Source: Planctomycetota bacterium (GTDB lineage Bacteria > Planctomycetota > UBA1135 > GCA-002686595). From it: a stretch of DNA of 64,000 bases. The position numbers and the translations under genes were made by a program. Location of the stretch: contig DUDB01000051.1 in assembly GCA_012959525.1 (NCBI GenBank), forward strand, positions 60,192 through 124,191, written 5' to 3'. How positions within the stretch are numbered: the first letter of the stretch is position 1; each line of letters starts with the position of its first letter. A model generated the notes under the pieces. It saw only the letters and a list, made by a program, of their open reading frames with translations. It was not told where the DNA came from and searched no databases. Below are positions 8,019 to 16,678 of the stretch, piece after piece.

Positions 8019-8792
8019 GTGACCCAGACGCCCCTCGTTGAATTGCGAGCCGTCTCACGTCTCTTTGACGAAACCCTCGCCGTCGACCAGCTGACCCTTG
8101 ACGTCCAGCCGGGAGAGGTCTTCGGGCTCTTGGGGCCCAACGGGTCCGGCAAGACGACGACGGTACGGATGATCGCGGGATTGCTCGAACCCTCTGCTGG
8201 CACGGTGCTTGTCCAGGGCGCCGACGTGGCCCAGACCCCTTTGGCCGCCCGGCGCTCACTGGGATTCGTTCCCGACGGCGCCCCCATGTACCCCAATCTC
8301 TCCCCTCGCCAGCACTTGGAGCTGGTCGGGCGCCTGCACGGGATGGACGAGGAGCAGCTACAAGCCGAGGCTCTGCGGCTCTTGACCGTACTTGGCCTGG
8401 AGGGGCGCATCGACGAACCTGTGGGCCGCTTCTCTCGGGGTATGCGCCAAAAGACGGCCTTGGTCTGCGCCCTCTTGCCACGCCCGGACCTCCTCGTTTT
8501 AGATGAGCCTCTCTCAGGACTCGATGCTCCCACGGCGGCCGTGTTCAAAGAAGTACTGCGAGCATGGGCCGCGGCAGGACGCTCCGTTCTCTACACGTCC
8601 CACCTCCTGGACGTGGTGGAACGTGTGTGCGACCGCATGGCCATCCTGGACGAGGGCAAGCTCGTGGGCCTTGGAAGCTTGGAAGATCTGCGCGCCCGCG
8701 CCGGCAAGGCGGGAACTCTCGAACAGGTCTTCGGAGCGCTGACCCACAGTGAAGATCCGGCCCTGCAGGCACGCCGCCTACTAGGCGATTAG
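8019..8792 (+). CDS. ABC transporter ATP-binding protein
   Basis: This is a soluble ATPase of an ABC transporter, 257 residues from a GTG start 13 bases after the preceding gene. The Walker A motif is GPNGSGKTTT near residue 39, the signature motif is an atypical FSRGMRQK (usually LSGGQ-like; SxGM occurs in the CcmA/drug-exporter class), and Walker B with the catalytic glutamate is LLVLDEPLSGLD. The H-loop histidine is in YTSHLLD. Its type (Ycf/CcmA-like) usually pairs with a multi-helix permease; the nearest candidate is the membrane protein at 10176, though two minus-strand genes intervene. Confidence 0.9.
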   Translation: MTQTPLVELRAVSRLFDETLAVDQLTLDVQPGEVFGLLGPNGSGKTTTVRMIAGLLEPSAGTVLVQGADVAQTPLAARRSLGFVPDGAPMYPNLSPRQHLELVGRLHGMDEEQLQAEALRLLTVLGLEGRIDEPVGRFSRGMRQKTALVCALLPRPDLLVLDEPLSGLDAPTAAVFKEVLRAWAAAGRSVLYTSHLLDVVERVCDRMAILDEGKLVGLGSLEDLRARAGKAGTLEQVFGALTHSEDPALQARRLLGD

Positions 8793-8804
8793 GTTTCGCT
8801 AGAC

Positions 8805-9062
8805 ATGACCACACCCGAACAAAAGTCGGAGGCCACCGCGCTTGCCGAGGCGGCATTCATCGGCGCTCAATTCGTGTGGCTCATCGGCACCGGCGGGTTT
8901 GCCTGGATACTCCGTGACGGCCTCGGTCCCGATGCCGTCACAACGGCTGGAGAGAGTGCGTTGGCACAGACGTTCTGGACGTTCTACTGGGGCCCGGTGT
9001 GCTTGGCGCTCGTCGTCGTAGACATCGTCTGGTGGCGCAGCCGCAGGCGTCGCGACAGCTGA
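8805..9062 (+). CDS. Small two-helix membrane protein, unknown function
   Basis: This 85-residue protein has two hydrophobic segments (about residues 15-36 and 56-76) and an arginine-rich cytoplasmic C terminus ending RSRRRRDS. It starts 12 bases after the ABC ATPase on the same strand and is probably co-transcribed with it. I do not recognise a family. Codon composition matches its neighbours, and the spacing argues for a real gene. Confidence 0.65.
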   Translation: MTTPEQKSEATALAEAAFIGAQFVWLIGTGGFAWILRDGLGPDAVTTAGESALAQTFWTFYWGPVCLALVVVDIVWWRSRRRRDS

Positions 9063-9111
9063 CGGCTAACCAGGGCGGCCGGCTCAGCTCCTCGACCAAG
9101 CCAAGCGCGAG

Positions 9112-9513
9112 TCAGGCCGACCCGATGGGGGTGGGCTTGAAGTCATCATCCACGGCCACCATGGTCACCTCGGCCTCGGTGACGTAGATCTGCTCTCCCC
9201 CGCCAAAACGCCGCTGCGCCCAAACAGCTACATGCACGGTGATTGAGGTGCGGCCGGTCTTGCGCGTCTCCGTAAAGAACGAGACGAGGTCTCCCACGCG
9301 CACGGGCGCCTTGAAGTCGACCTTGTCCATGGAGACGGTCACCACCTGGCCCAGGTGATGGGTGTGCGCTTCGATGGCGGCTGCCAGGTCGATCTGGGAG
9401 AGGATCACACCTCCGAAGATCGTGCCCACCGCATTGGTGTCGCGGGGCATCATCACCTGCCTGATGGCCGGCATCTTGTCAGAGGGGTAGGTGTCGGGGA
9501 TTAGGGCGGTCAT
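9112..9513 (-). CDS. Acyl-CoA thioesterase, hotdog fold (YciA/BFIT type)
   Basis: This is a 133-residue hotdog-domain thioesterase that would hydrolyse acyl-CoA to free acid and CoA. The family pattern is clear: RQVMMPRDTNAVGTIFGGVI with the catalytic-region aspartate/asparagine, the helix DLAAAIEAHTHHLG, and DKVDFKAPVRVGDLVSF. The length equals that of single-domain YciA-like enzymes. The start (ATG, 9513) overlaps the stop of the upstream hydrolase gene by four bases, so the two are coupled. Substrate chain length cannot be read from the sequence. Confidence 0.88.
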   Translation of the reverse strand: MTALIPDTYPSDKMPAIRQVMMPRDTNAVGTIFGGVILSQIDLAAAIEAHTHHLGQVVTVSMDKVDFKAPVRVGDLVSFFTETRKTGRTSITVHVAVWAQRRFGGGEQIYVTEAEVTMVAVDDDFKPTPIGSA

Positions 9514-10145
9514 GGGCTGGGCTCAGTATGGAGTGCGCGTTGCGCCCAATCACCAATGCGAGCCTGGAGATCTTGCAGCTTGCCGCCGAAGAAGTGGTCC
9601 GCTCCCTCGACCTCACCCACCTCGACTCTCGAAGCCAAGCCTGGAAGGACGGCTTTCACGTCCGCAGCAGTGCCAAATGCGTCCTCGCTTGCCATGAGTA
9701 CCAGCCCAGGACACCGAACGTCGTCCGCCAGGGCGCAGGGAAAGGCCAGGACCGGCAAGGCGATCAACAAGACCTGCCGGATCCGCTCCTCACGTGTAGC
9801 CAAGGCCGCCGCCGTTCGAGCACCAAACGAGAAGCCTCCCGCCCAGAGGGGCGCTCCGGCCACCTCCCCCTCCAGCCAGTCGAGAGCGGCGAGGTGGTCC
9901 TCCACCTCGCCCCCCTCTCCGTGAAAGGTGCCTGCGCTGGCTCCCACGCCCCGGTAGTTGAGGCGCAGGACGGCTAGCCCTACTTCCTGCAGCACGCGCC
10001 CCGCGCGGAACACCACACTGCTGTCCATGGAGCCGCCGTGCAGGGGATGGGGGTGCCCGAGGACGATTGCGGCCCGTGGCGGACCCTCGGGTAGCCAGAG
10101 GGCACCCTCCAGTTCGCCAGTCGGAGCCTCGATGCAAACCTTCAT
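9510..10145 (-). CDS. Alpha/beta hydrolase (COG2945-like)
   Basis: This is a cytoplasmic serine hydrolase of 211 residues. The nucleophile elbow is GFSFGA, the oxyanion region is LGHPHPLHGGSMDS near residue 30, and the terminal histidine is in GADHFFGG; together they give the Ser-Asp-His triad pattern of small dienelactone-hydrolase-like proteins. VLRLNYRGVGAS is typical of the COG2945 group. It overlaps the thioesterase gene by four bases, which suggests acyl or ester turnover, but no specific substrate is evident. Confidence 0.85.
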   Translation of the reverse strand: MKVCIEAPTGELEGALWLPEGPPRAAIVLGHPHPLHGGSMDSSVVFRAGRVLQEVGLAVLRLNYRGVGASAGTFHGEGGEVEDHLAALDWLEGEVAGAPLWAGGFSFGARTAAALATREERIRQVLLIALPVLAFPCALADDVRCPGLVLMASEDAFGTAADVKAVLPGLASRVEVGEVEGADHFFGGKLQDLQARIGDWAQRALHTEPSP

Positions 10146-10175
10146 CTCCCCGCTACGGTAGGCTCGGCAGCACTC

Positions 10176-11666
10176 ATGTGGAATCGCATTCTACTCATAG
10201 CTCGCACGCACCTCTCTGGCGAATGGCTGGGTGAGCGTGGGGCCCGGTTGCCCGTCGCGCCGATCCTGTTTCAGGCCTCGCTGTCCGCCGTCTTGTGCTT
10301 GTTGGTTCGTGATCACCTGGAGCCAAGGGCGTTTGCCGTATTCGCCCTCTCTCTGCCACTTGGGCTGACGGCCGTTGTACTGCTCGGAGAGTTGGGTCCC
10401 TTGCTACGGGCCGACCCGGCCGCGGAGTGGGTGGCCGCGCTGCCCGTGCGACCCGCTGAACTGCGAGCGGCACGAATCCTCGTGTTGGCCGTATTGCTCG
10501 GCGGCCTCGCCCTTGGCTCTCTCGTCCCCGCAGCCTTGCTGGCCCCTGAACAGATGGCCTGGTGGGGACGGATTGCACTGGTCATCGGAGGTCTCTTACA
10601 GACCTTCTTCGTGGGCGCCCTGCTGCTGTGGATTCAAGCGGGCTTGGCTGGCCGCGCGGAGGGGGTGTTGACCGCCATTCAAACCGCCCTCTTCTGCGGC
10701 GTCATCGTGGGCTTCACCGCCGGCCTCGGCAACCTGCTCCACCTTCAGGATGCCGTGGACAAGGGCACCCTGGATTTCTACTACCCGCCGCTCTGGTTCA
10801 CTTCGCCCCTGGATCCGGACCCCGCGTCTACAGGCCTGTGGCTGGCTCTGATCGCAACACTCCTGACCCTGGCCACTTTCGCCCTAGCTCCCTTTCCCCC
10901 CGCACCCCGTGCGCGGCCCACGCGCTCACCCCTCGGCATCCTGCTCTGGCCCCTAAGGGTCTTGGCAACGCGCTGCTGGGTGCGCCCGCGGGAGAGGGCG
11001 AGCTTTGAGTTCGTCTATCACGCTCTTCCCAGCGAGCAGGACTTCGTCACCCGCGCCTATCCCCTGCTGGCCGTACCGCTGGCCTTCTTGCTCCTCGGTG
11101 CTGATGGGTCAGGCGCACGGGACGAAGGCCTTCTCGCCCTGCTGCTCTTCGCACCCGCCGTCTACCTGCCGCTTCTACTGCTGTACGTGCCTGCCACCGC
11201 CACGCCCGAAGCGCGCTGGATCGTGGACACCTGCCCGCTGGACCGCCGCGACGAGTCCACAGGCTCACGCAAGGCGGTCGTGATCCGGATGGTCCTGCCC
11301 CTCTACCTGGCCTTGGGCGCGCTCGTCGCGTGGCGGGGCAACGCGGACTTGGCCCTGCGACTGACGCCTGTGGCATTGACCGCCGGGCTGCTGCTCTTGC
11401 GTACCTCCTGGGACTTCTTCGCCGGAGCGCCACCCCTCTCCACGGCTCCCAGCGAGCTGGGCACGGCCTGGGACGACACCCAATCCGGACGCATGTTCAT
11501 GATCGCCATCATCATGACCTTCGCGGCTATCGGCGCCTGGCAATACGTGCATTCAGCTGCGACGGCCTTCGCAGTCCTTGCCGTGGTCTTGGTGACAGAC
11601 CGGCTACCTACGCGCCGCGACGCGCATCAAGGAACGCCTGCAAGTCCGGCGCCAGGGGACAGGTGA
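10176..11666 (+). CDS. Multi-pass membrane protein, probable ABC exporter permease
   Basis: This 496-residue protein has roughly ten to twelve hydrophobic segments throughout (for example LPLGLTAVVLLGEL, LLLLYVPATATP, FAVLAVVLVTD). Its amino-terminal layout, with long helices separated by short polar loops and one larger loop at about 230-300, resembles ABC-2-type permeases. The nearby ATPase at 8019 has no permease of its own, which supports the pairing, but they are separated by two genes on the other strand. The 3' end overlaps the convergent rluA-like gene by 59 bases. The substrate is unknown. Confidence 0.7.
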   Translation: MWNRILLIARTHLSGEWLGERGARLPVAPILFQASLSAVLCLLVRDHLEPRAFAVFALSLPLGLTAVVLLGELGPLLRADPAAEWVAALPVRPAELRAARILVLAVLLGGLALGSLVPAALLAPEQMAWWGRIALVIGGLLQTFFVGALLLWIQAGLAGRAEGVLTAIQTALFCGVIVGFTAGLGNLLHLQDAVDKGTLDFYYPPLWFTSPLDPDPASTGLWLALIATLLTLATFALAPFPPAPRARPTRSPLGILLWPLRVLATRCWVRPRERASFEFVYHALPSEQDFVTRAYPLLAVPLAFLLLGADGSGARDEGLLALLLFAPAVYLPLLLLYVPATATPEARWIVDTCPLDRRDESTGSRKAVVIRMVLPLYLALGALVAWRGNADLALRLTPVALTAGLLLLRTSWDFFAGAPPLSTAPSELGTAWDDTQSGRMFMIAIIMTFAAIGAWQYVHSAATAFAVLAVVLVTDRLPTRRDAHQGTPASPAPGDR

Positions 11667-12681
11667 CCTCCACCGGACCTGACGTGGGGCTCTCGAACAC
11701 GAGGAGAGCGTTGTGGAGAGCCTGGCGTTCGTGCTCCAACTCCTTCAGGTCGGAAGCGCTCAGCTCGCCTTCCAGCGAGCGCTGAAACAGGGCTTCATCG
11801 GGGCCGTACAGTTTGTCTCCAACTATGGGGTGACCTTGGGCCGCGAGATGGACACGGATCTGGTGCTGGCGGCCCGTGAACAACTCACACCGCACTAGGG
11901 CATGCCGGTGCTCCTCCGGCCCCACCTCCTCCAGGACCGCGTAGTCCGTTCGTGACTCCAACCCGTCTGCACGGACGGCCATCTTCAGGCGGACCGCACT
12001 TACTCGCGATGAGCCAATCGCGGATCGAATCGATCCCGTGGTTGGAGTGGGCACCCCACACACGATGGCCTCATAGGCTTTCCGCACGCTGCGGCTCTCG
12101 AACTGCAGCCTCAGGTGGGTATGGCCTGCAGGCCGCTTGGCAATCAGGACAATGCCGCTGGTTTCACGGTCCAGGCGATGGCACAGGCGCGGGGCCATGT
12201 CGCCCCCCTGGATCTCGTCTTTGAAGTGCGCGTGTACGCGTTGGATCAAGGTATCAGAGTAGTGCCGGCCTGCTGGATGCACCGCGACGTGTGGTGGTTT
12301 GTTCACGACCAGAACTTCGTCGTCCTCGAACAGCACGTCGATGGGGCCCATGGCATCGGCCGAGAACTGCCTGCGGTTCTCTTTGGGGATAACCACGATG
12401 ATGCGTGAACCGTGCCGCAACTTGCGGCCCGGGCGCTTCTCGACCCCTGGCTTGCCGCCTCCGCCGGGGCGGTCGGGAGTGGAGGCGTCCACCAAGACAA
12501 AGCCATCGCGAATCAACTTCTGGATCGAATTGCGCGAACGCCAGTTGATGCGTTCGGCAAGGAAGTGATCCAGGCGTATGACCAGGTCCGCCACCTTGAC
12601 CCTGAAGTCGCTGGCATCAACGATCAACTCCACCGTCTCGGGCGGTTCAGTCAGGTCGCGATCGTTGGGGAGCAGGCCCAT
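11608..12681 (-). CDS. RluA-family pseudouridine synthase
   Basis: This enzyme isomerises uridine to pseudouridine in rRNA or tRNA. From the ATG at 12681 it has 357 residues: an N-terminal S4-like RNA-binding region (about 25-110, containing RLDHFLAERINWRSRNSIQKL shortened here to its key residues RLDHFLAE) and the catalytic domain. The catalytic aspartate is in CHRLDRETSGIVLIAK, the family signature, and RQHQIRVHLAAQGHPIVGDKL is the second conserved block. A Gly/Pro/Lys-rich insert interrupts the S4 part near residue 75. It lies 13 bases after the S21 terminator, so it has its own promoter or depends on read-through. Confidence 0.92.
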   Translation of the reverse strand: MGLLPNDRDLTEPPETVELIVDASDFRVKVADLVIRLDHFLAERINWRSRNSIQKLIRDGFVLVDASTPDRPGGGGKPGVEKRPGRKLRHGSRIIVVIPKENRRQFSADAMGPIDVLFEDDEVLVVNKPPHVAVHPAGRHYSDTLIQRVHAHFKDEIQGGDMAPRLCHRLDRETSGIVLIAKRPAGHTHLRLQFESRSVRKAYEAIVCGVPTPTTGSIRSAIGSSRVSAVRLKMAVRADGLESRTDYAVLEEVGPEEHRHALVRCELFTGRQHQIRVHLAAQGHPIVGDKLYGPDEALFQRSLEGELSASDLKELEHERQALHNALLVFESPTSGPVEVTCPLAPDLQAFLDARRGA

Positions 12682-12693
12682 GGTGAAGACACG

Positions 12694-12727
12694 AAAAAGG
12701 AGCCGCCCATTCAGGGGCAGCTCCTTT
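12694..12727 (-). terminator. Rho-independent terminator after rpsU
   Basis: Read on the minus strand, the arms AAAGGAGC-x-GCCC and GGGC-x-GCTCCTTT (one internal mismatch) enclose a five-base loop and are followed by a run of five T. The hairpin lies 25 bases after the rpsU stop, the right place and orientation to end that transcript. It is the best terminator in the window. Confidence 0.85.
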
Positions 12728-12751
12728 GTACTTGGGCAACGGCCCGGGGCG

Positions 12752-12985
12752 CTAGCGCGTGACCGTGCGGCGCCGGCGGCGGCGGCGGTTGGGGTCATTC
12801 TTGCGTGTGGCCTTTTGGATCGTGCGCAGACGCTCGCGACGCTCGCGACGGCGGCGATCAGATCGCTTTTCGTGCCAGGTGCGAGCCTTGGCCATGCGGA
12901 AAATACCGCTGTAATTGCACTGGCGCTTGAAACGGCGCAGGGCGGCTTCCAGAGATTCGTTCGAACGTACGGCGACCTTGATCAA
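12752..12985 (-). CDS. rpsU: 30S ribosomal protein S21
   Basis: This small-subunit ribosomal protein has 77 residues. The start MIKVAVRSNESLEAALRRFK is the family's typical N terminus, and the C terminus is the usual very basic arginine run (NRRRRRRRTV). The initiation codon is TTG: an in-frame TAG lies three codons upstream and no other start fits. An AAGG element sits about ten bases before it. The gene is followed by a strong terminator, so it is probably monocistronic. Confidence 0.95.
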   Translation of the reverse strand: MIKVAVRSNESLEAALRRFKRQCNYSGIFRMAKARTWHEKRSDRRRRERRERLRTIQKATRKNDPNRRRRRRRTVTR

Positions 12986-13133
12986 GACGGACTAACCTTC
13001 CATTTCCTTGTTTGTGGGGTGCGCAGGCAGGGTGCCAACGCCCAATTGGGGGCGAACACTCTAGCGCCAACCGGCTCGTTGGACATAGGGGTGGGTAGAA
13101 ATCCTGCGCTCGGGCTGCCATTCTCCCCTCTCC

Positions 13134-15401
13134 GTGGCGAACCCCAGGAAGAAAAACGGCCCGGCGCGCCCGGGGCAGGGCCCAGGGCAGCAGCAGGCCC
13201 CCCTCCAGGGGCAGGTTGACCTCGTCACTTACCATGACGAGGAGAGCCTCTACACGGTTCTAAAGCTAGTTCTTGAACCGGGTTACGACGCTCCAGAGGA
13301 CGAGGACATGTTTCCTTCCGGACGCGTGACGGTGGTGGGGCGCTGGGCCAACCCCATGGAGGGCGCAAGGGTGCGCCTCCTTGGCCGATGGGGAAGGCAC
13401 GCCTCCCACGGCAACCAATTCGAGTTCGAGGTCCTCCAACCCCTGGTTCCGGTGGATGCCCCCGGACTCAAGCGCTACCTGGCATCCAAGGCCTTCCCCG
13501 GCGTGGGCAAGGCGCTCGCCGAACGCATCGTGGGGCATCTGGGCACAGACACCCTCCAGCGCATTGCCGGGGAAGAGAACTGCTTGGTGGGGATCAAGGG
13601 TCTCAAGCCCGGAGTGGCCGCAACCCTGCGCGAGGCGGTGATCGCCCAGACCGCTCTCCACGAGACCCTCTCTTTCTTGCACGGCGTGGGACTGGGGCCC
13701 ATCCAGGCCCAGGCCGCGCTGACCCGGCTGGGATCCGGTTGCGAGACCCACGTGCGCGAGGACCCCTACTGCCTGATGGGTGTTGCGGGCCTGGGGTTTG
13801 TCCTTGCCGATCGCGTCGCCAAGGAGCTTGGGCTGGAGGACGACGACCCGCGGCGATTGAGAGCCGCCCTAGTCCACGCCCTCGAGCGGGGAGCCGATGA
13901 CGGGCATTCGTTCTTGGCGCAAGCTGAACTCCTAGAGACCGCGCGCAACCTGCTGCGAGTGTCCACGCCGGATGGCCCCTTCGAAGATGCTCTTGCCAGC
14001 CTTCGCCGTGAAGGGCTTCTGATCGTTGACGAGGGTGTATTCCCGCATGACGAGGGCCTCGTCGCCGTGTACCTACCGCACCTGCACACTAGTGAAGTTG
14101 GAGCCGCGCGTAACATACGAAGGCTGCTGGCTGAGGGACCGCACACGGCGCTCGCCAGCGCCAAGGCCCTGGAGGCCGCGGAATCGGAGGGCGGATTGGA
14201 ACTACACGCCGGGCAACGGGAAGCGGTACTGACCCTGCTCAGCCAGCCAGTGGCCCTGCTCACCGGCGGCCCCGGAGTGGGAAAGACCACCATCATTCGC
14301 TTCGTCGCCAATCTTGCAGATGGGAGCGGAGCCAAGATCCTCCTGGCTTCCCCCACGGGCAGAGCCGCCAAACGTCTGAGCGAGGCAACCGGTCGCCCCG
14401 CGAGCACCATCCACCGCCTCTTGGGGTTCGATTCGACCGATGGCGGGTTCGAGCACGGCGCAGACAAGCCCCTCAAGGCCGATCTTGTGATCGTGGATGA
14501 GATCTCCATGCTCGACGTCGTCCTCGCCCATCACCTGTTCAAGGCGCTGGGCAGCAAGACCCGACTGGTCCTAGTGGGTGATCCCAATCAGCTGCCCTCA
14601 GTGGGACCGGGCAGCGTTCTCAGCGATCTGCTGGACTCGGGTTCCGTCCCCACGGCCCGACTGACACAGATCTACCGCCAGGCCGCCAAGAGCCAAATCG
14701 TCCAGAACGCCCACCGCATTCTGGGTGGAGACATGCCGGCAACAAATGAGGCCGCGCCCGAGGAGTCCGACTTTTTCTTCTTCCCCAGTGAGGAGCCCGG
14801 GGCCACGGCGGACCTGCTCATGGACGTGGTGACGCGGCGCCTGGAAGATCGATTCAATATCGACTGGACCCAGGACGTGCAGGTGATCGCACCCATGTAC
14901 CGAGGGGAGTGCGGGGTGGACGCACTCAATGATCGCTTGCGGGAGGCCCAGGGGGTCGGCGGCCGGGAGGTGGTCAGGGGCGAACAGCGTTGGCGCACGG
15001 GGGATCGCGTCATTCACACGCGCAACGACTACGAGAAAGAGGTGTTCAACGGAGACATGGGTGTAATCCACTCCGTGACAGAAGACGGCATCGTGACCGT
15101 GCGGTACCCCGAGCAGGACGTGGTCTACAGTGGCGGCGAGCTCTCACAGCTACGGCCCGCCTTTGCCATTACGGTGCATCGGAGCCAGGGGGGTGAGTTC
15201 CCCGTGGTGGTCCTGCCCCTTGTTCGCCAACACGCGATGATGTTGCAGCGCAACCTGCTCTACACCGCGGTCACAAGGGCTCAGCGCATGGTGGTGTTGG
15301 TGGGTTCGCGTCGGGCGCTGGCTATGGCCGTCGAAAACGCCCGACAGGTGGACCGTAGCAGCGCGCTGTCCGAGCGGCTGGCGCCCGGCTCCGACGGCTA
15401 A
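13134..15401 (+). CDS. recD2: RecD2-type ATP-dependent DNA helicase
   Basis: This is a 5'-3' superfamily 1B helicase of 755 residues, found in bacteria lacking or supplementing RecBCD. The N-terminal OB-fold-like part (about 25-110) and a helix-hairpin-helix region (FPGVGKALAERIVGHLG, near 122-140) precede the motor. Walker A is TGGPGVGKTT (about 376-385), Walker B is LVIVDEISML (about 448-457), motif III is LVLVGDPNQLPSVGPG, and motifs V/VI are near FAITVHRSQGGEFPVV and LLYTAVTRAQR. A GTG start is used. The stop overlaps that of the convergent rarA by four bases. Confidence 0.93.
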   Translation: MANPRKKNGPARPGQGPGQQQAPLQGQVDLVTYHDEESLYTVLKLVLEPGYDAPEDEDMFPSGRVTVVGRWANPMEGARVRLLGRWGRHASHGNQFEFEVLQPLVPVDAPGLKRYLASKAFPGVGKALAERIVGHLGTDTLQRIAGEENCLVGIKGLKPGVAATLREAVIAQTALHETLSFLHGVGLGPIQAQAALTRLGSGCETHVREDPYCLMGVAGLGFVLADRVAKELGLEDDDPRRLRAALVHALERGADDGHSFLAQAELLETARNLLRVSTPDGPFEDALASLRREGLLIVDEGVFPHDEGLVAVYLPHLHTSEVGAARNIRRLLAEGPHTALASAKALEAAESEGGLELHAGQREAVLTLLSQPVALLTGGPGVGKTTIIRFVANLADGSGAKILLASPTGRAAKRLSEATGRPASTIHRLLGFDSTDGGFEHGADKPLKADLVIVDEISMLDVVLAHHLFKALGSKTRLVLVGDPNQLPSVGPGSVLSDLLDSGSVPTARLTQIYRQAAKSQIVQNAHRILGGDMPATNEAAPEESDFFFFPSEEPGATADLLMDVVTRRLEDRFNIDWTQDVQVIAPMYRGECGVDALNDRLREAQGVGGREVVRGEQRWRTGDRVIHTRNDYEKEVFNGDMGVIHSVTEDGIVTVRYPEQDVVYSGGELSQLRPAFAITVHRSQGGEFPVVVLPLVRQHAMMLQRNLLYTAVTRAQRMVVLVGSRRALAMAVENARQVDRSSALSERLAPGSDG

Positions 15402-16678
15402 TCCGTCTCTTCCGCATTCAGGTAGCGGCGACCTGCCAGAGAGGGGGGCAGGCAGGTCATTTCCGTCTTGGCCTCAGGGTCATCGTGCGCGTAGCGGTAG
15501 CCCTTCCCGTACCCCGCCTGCTTCATCAGGTCGGTGACCGCGTTGCGAAGGTGCCGCGGAACGCCCTCGGCGGCTGTGCGCTGCACGTCCTCCTCGGCTT
15601 TCCCCAGGCCCGTATAGAGCGCGTTGCTCTTGGGAGCCCGAGCCAGATACACGGCCGCCTGCACCAGGGCCAACTTGCCCTCCGGATACCCCAAGCGCCC
15701 AAAAGCCTCGGCCGCGTCAAGGGTCACGCGCAAGGCGAACGGGTCCGCCAAGCCGATGTCCTCGCTGGCCATGCGGATCAGACGGCGTGCCAGGTACTGC
15801 CCGTCCTCCCCGGCCTCCATCATGCGAGTCAACCAGTACAGGGTCGCGTCCTCGTCACTGTTACGCACGCTCTTGTGGAGTGCGGAGATCAGGTTGTAGT
15901 GCTCCTCGCCGCTCTTGTCGTAGTGCAGGTGCTTGCGCTGTAGCGCCTCGCTGAGAAGTTCGTCGCTCAGAACCCCCGGCTCCCCATCCATCATTGAGGC
16001 TGCGGTCTCCAGCAGCGTCAGGGCACGGCGCGCATCTCCATCGGTCGCGTGGGCGACGCGCAGCAGCTGCTCTTGACTAACCTCCAACTTCGAACCGAAA
16101 CCGCGCGGATCCCCCAGAGCACGCCCCAGAAGGGCGGCGACGTCCTCGGGAGCCAGGGACTCGAGTTGCAATACCCTGCAACGTGAGAGCAGCGCGGAGA
16201 TCACCTCAAAGGACGGGTTCTCGGTGGTGGCACCCACAAGCAGAATGTCGCCGCGCTCCACGTAGGGCAGGAACGCGTCCTGTTGAGCCTTGTTGAAGCG
16301 GTGGATCTCATCGACGAACAGAAGCGTCCGGGTGCCGCTGCCCTTGCGCTCCTGTTCGGCGACGGCCATGACGGCCTTGATCTCCTTGATTCCGGAAAGC
16401 ACGGCGGAGTAGGGGACGAAACGACATGTGGTCTTCGCGGCGATCAAGCGCGCCAGGGTCGTCTTTCCCACCCCGGGTGGCCCCCACAGGATCAGGCTCT
16501 GGTTCAGATCTCCGGCCAGCGCCTGGGTGAGAATGCGGCCGTCCTCAACGAGATGTCGCTGGCCGACGAACTCCTCAAGGCTGCGCGGGCGCATGCGGTC
16601 CGCGAGCGGAGCGTCGTCCGGGGCCGGGCAGAGTGGGTCATCGCCCGGATCCGGTGGCACTTCGAAGAGCTCTCTCAC
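15398..16678 (-). CDS. rarA: Replication-associated recombination protein A (RarA/MgsA, AAA+ ATPase)
   Basis: This is a clamp-loader-like AAA+ ATPase acting at stalled replication forks. I start it at the GTG at 16678, which overlaps the stop of the upstream methyltransferase gene and gives 426 residues, the normal family size; the longer open frame would run 58 residues back inside that gene. Walker A is WGPPGVGKTTLARL, Walker B is LLFVDEIHRFNKAQQDAFLP, and sensor 1 is LVGATTENPSFEV. RMRPRSLEEFVGQRHLV is the standard N-terminal signature. The C-terminal tetramerisation domain is present (VYLARAPKSNALY). Confidence 0.94.
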   Translation of the reverse strand: MRELFEVPPDPGDDPLCPAPDDAPLADRMRPRSLEEFVGQRHLVEDGRILTQALAGDLNQSLILWGPPGVGKTTLARLIAAKTTCRFVPYSAVLSGIKEIKAVMAVAEQERKGSGTRTLLFVDEIHRFNKAQQDAFLPYVERGDILLVGATTENPSFEVISALLSRCRVLQLESLAPEDVAALLGRALGDPRGFGSKLEVSQEQLLRVAHATDGDARRALTLLETAASMMDGEPGVLSDELLSEALQRKHLHYDKSGEEHYNLISALHKSVRNSDEDATLYWLTRMMEAGEDGQYLARRLIRMASEDIGLADPFALRVTLDAAEAFGRLGYPEGKLALVQAAVYLARAPKSNALYTGLGKAEEDVQRTAAEGVPRHLRNAVTDLMKQAGYGKGYRYAHDDPEAKTEMTCLPPSLAGRRYLNAEETD

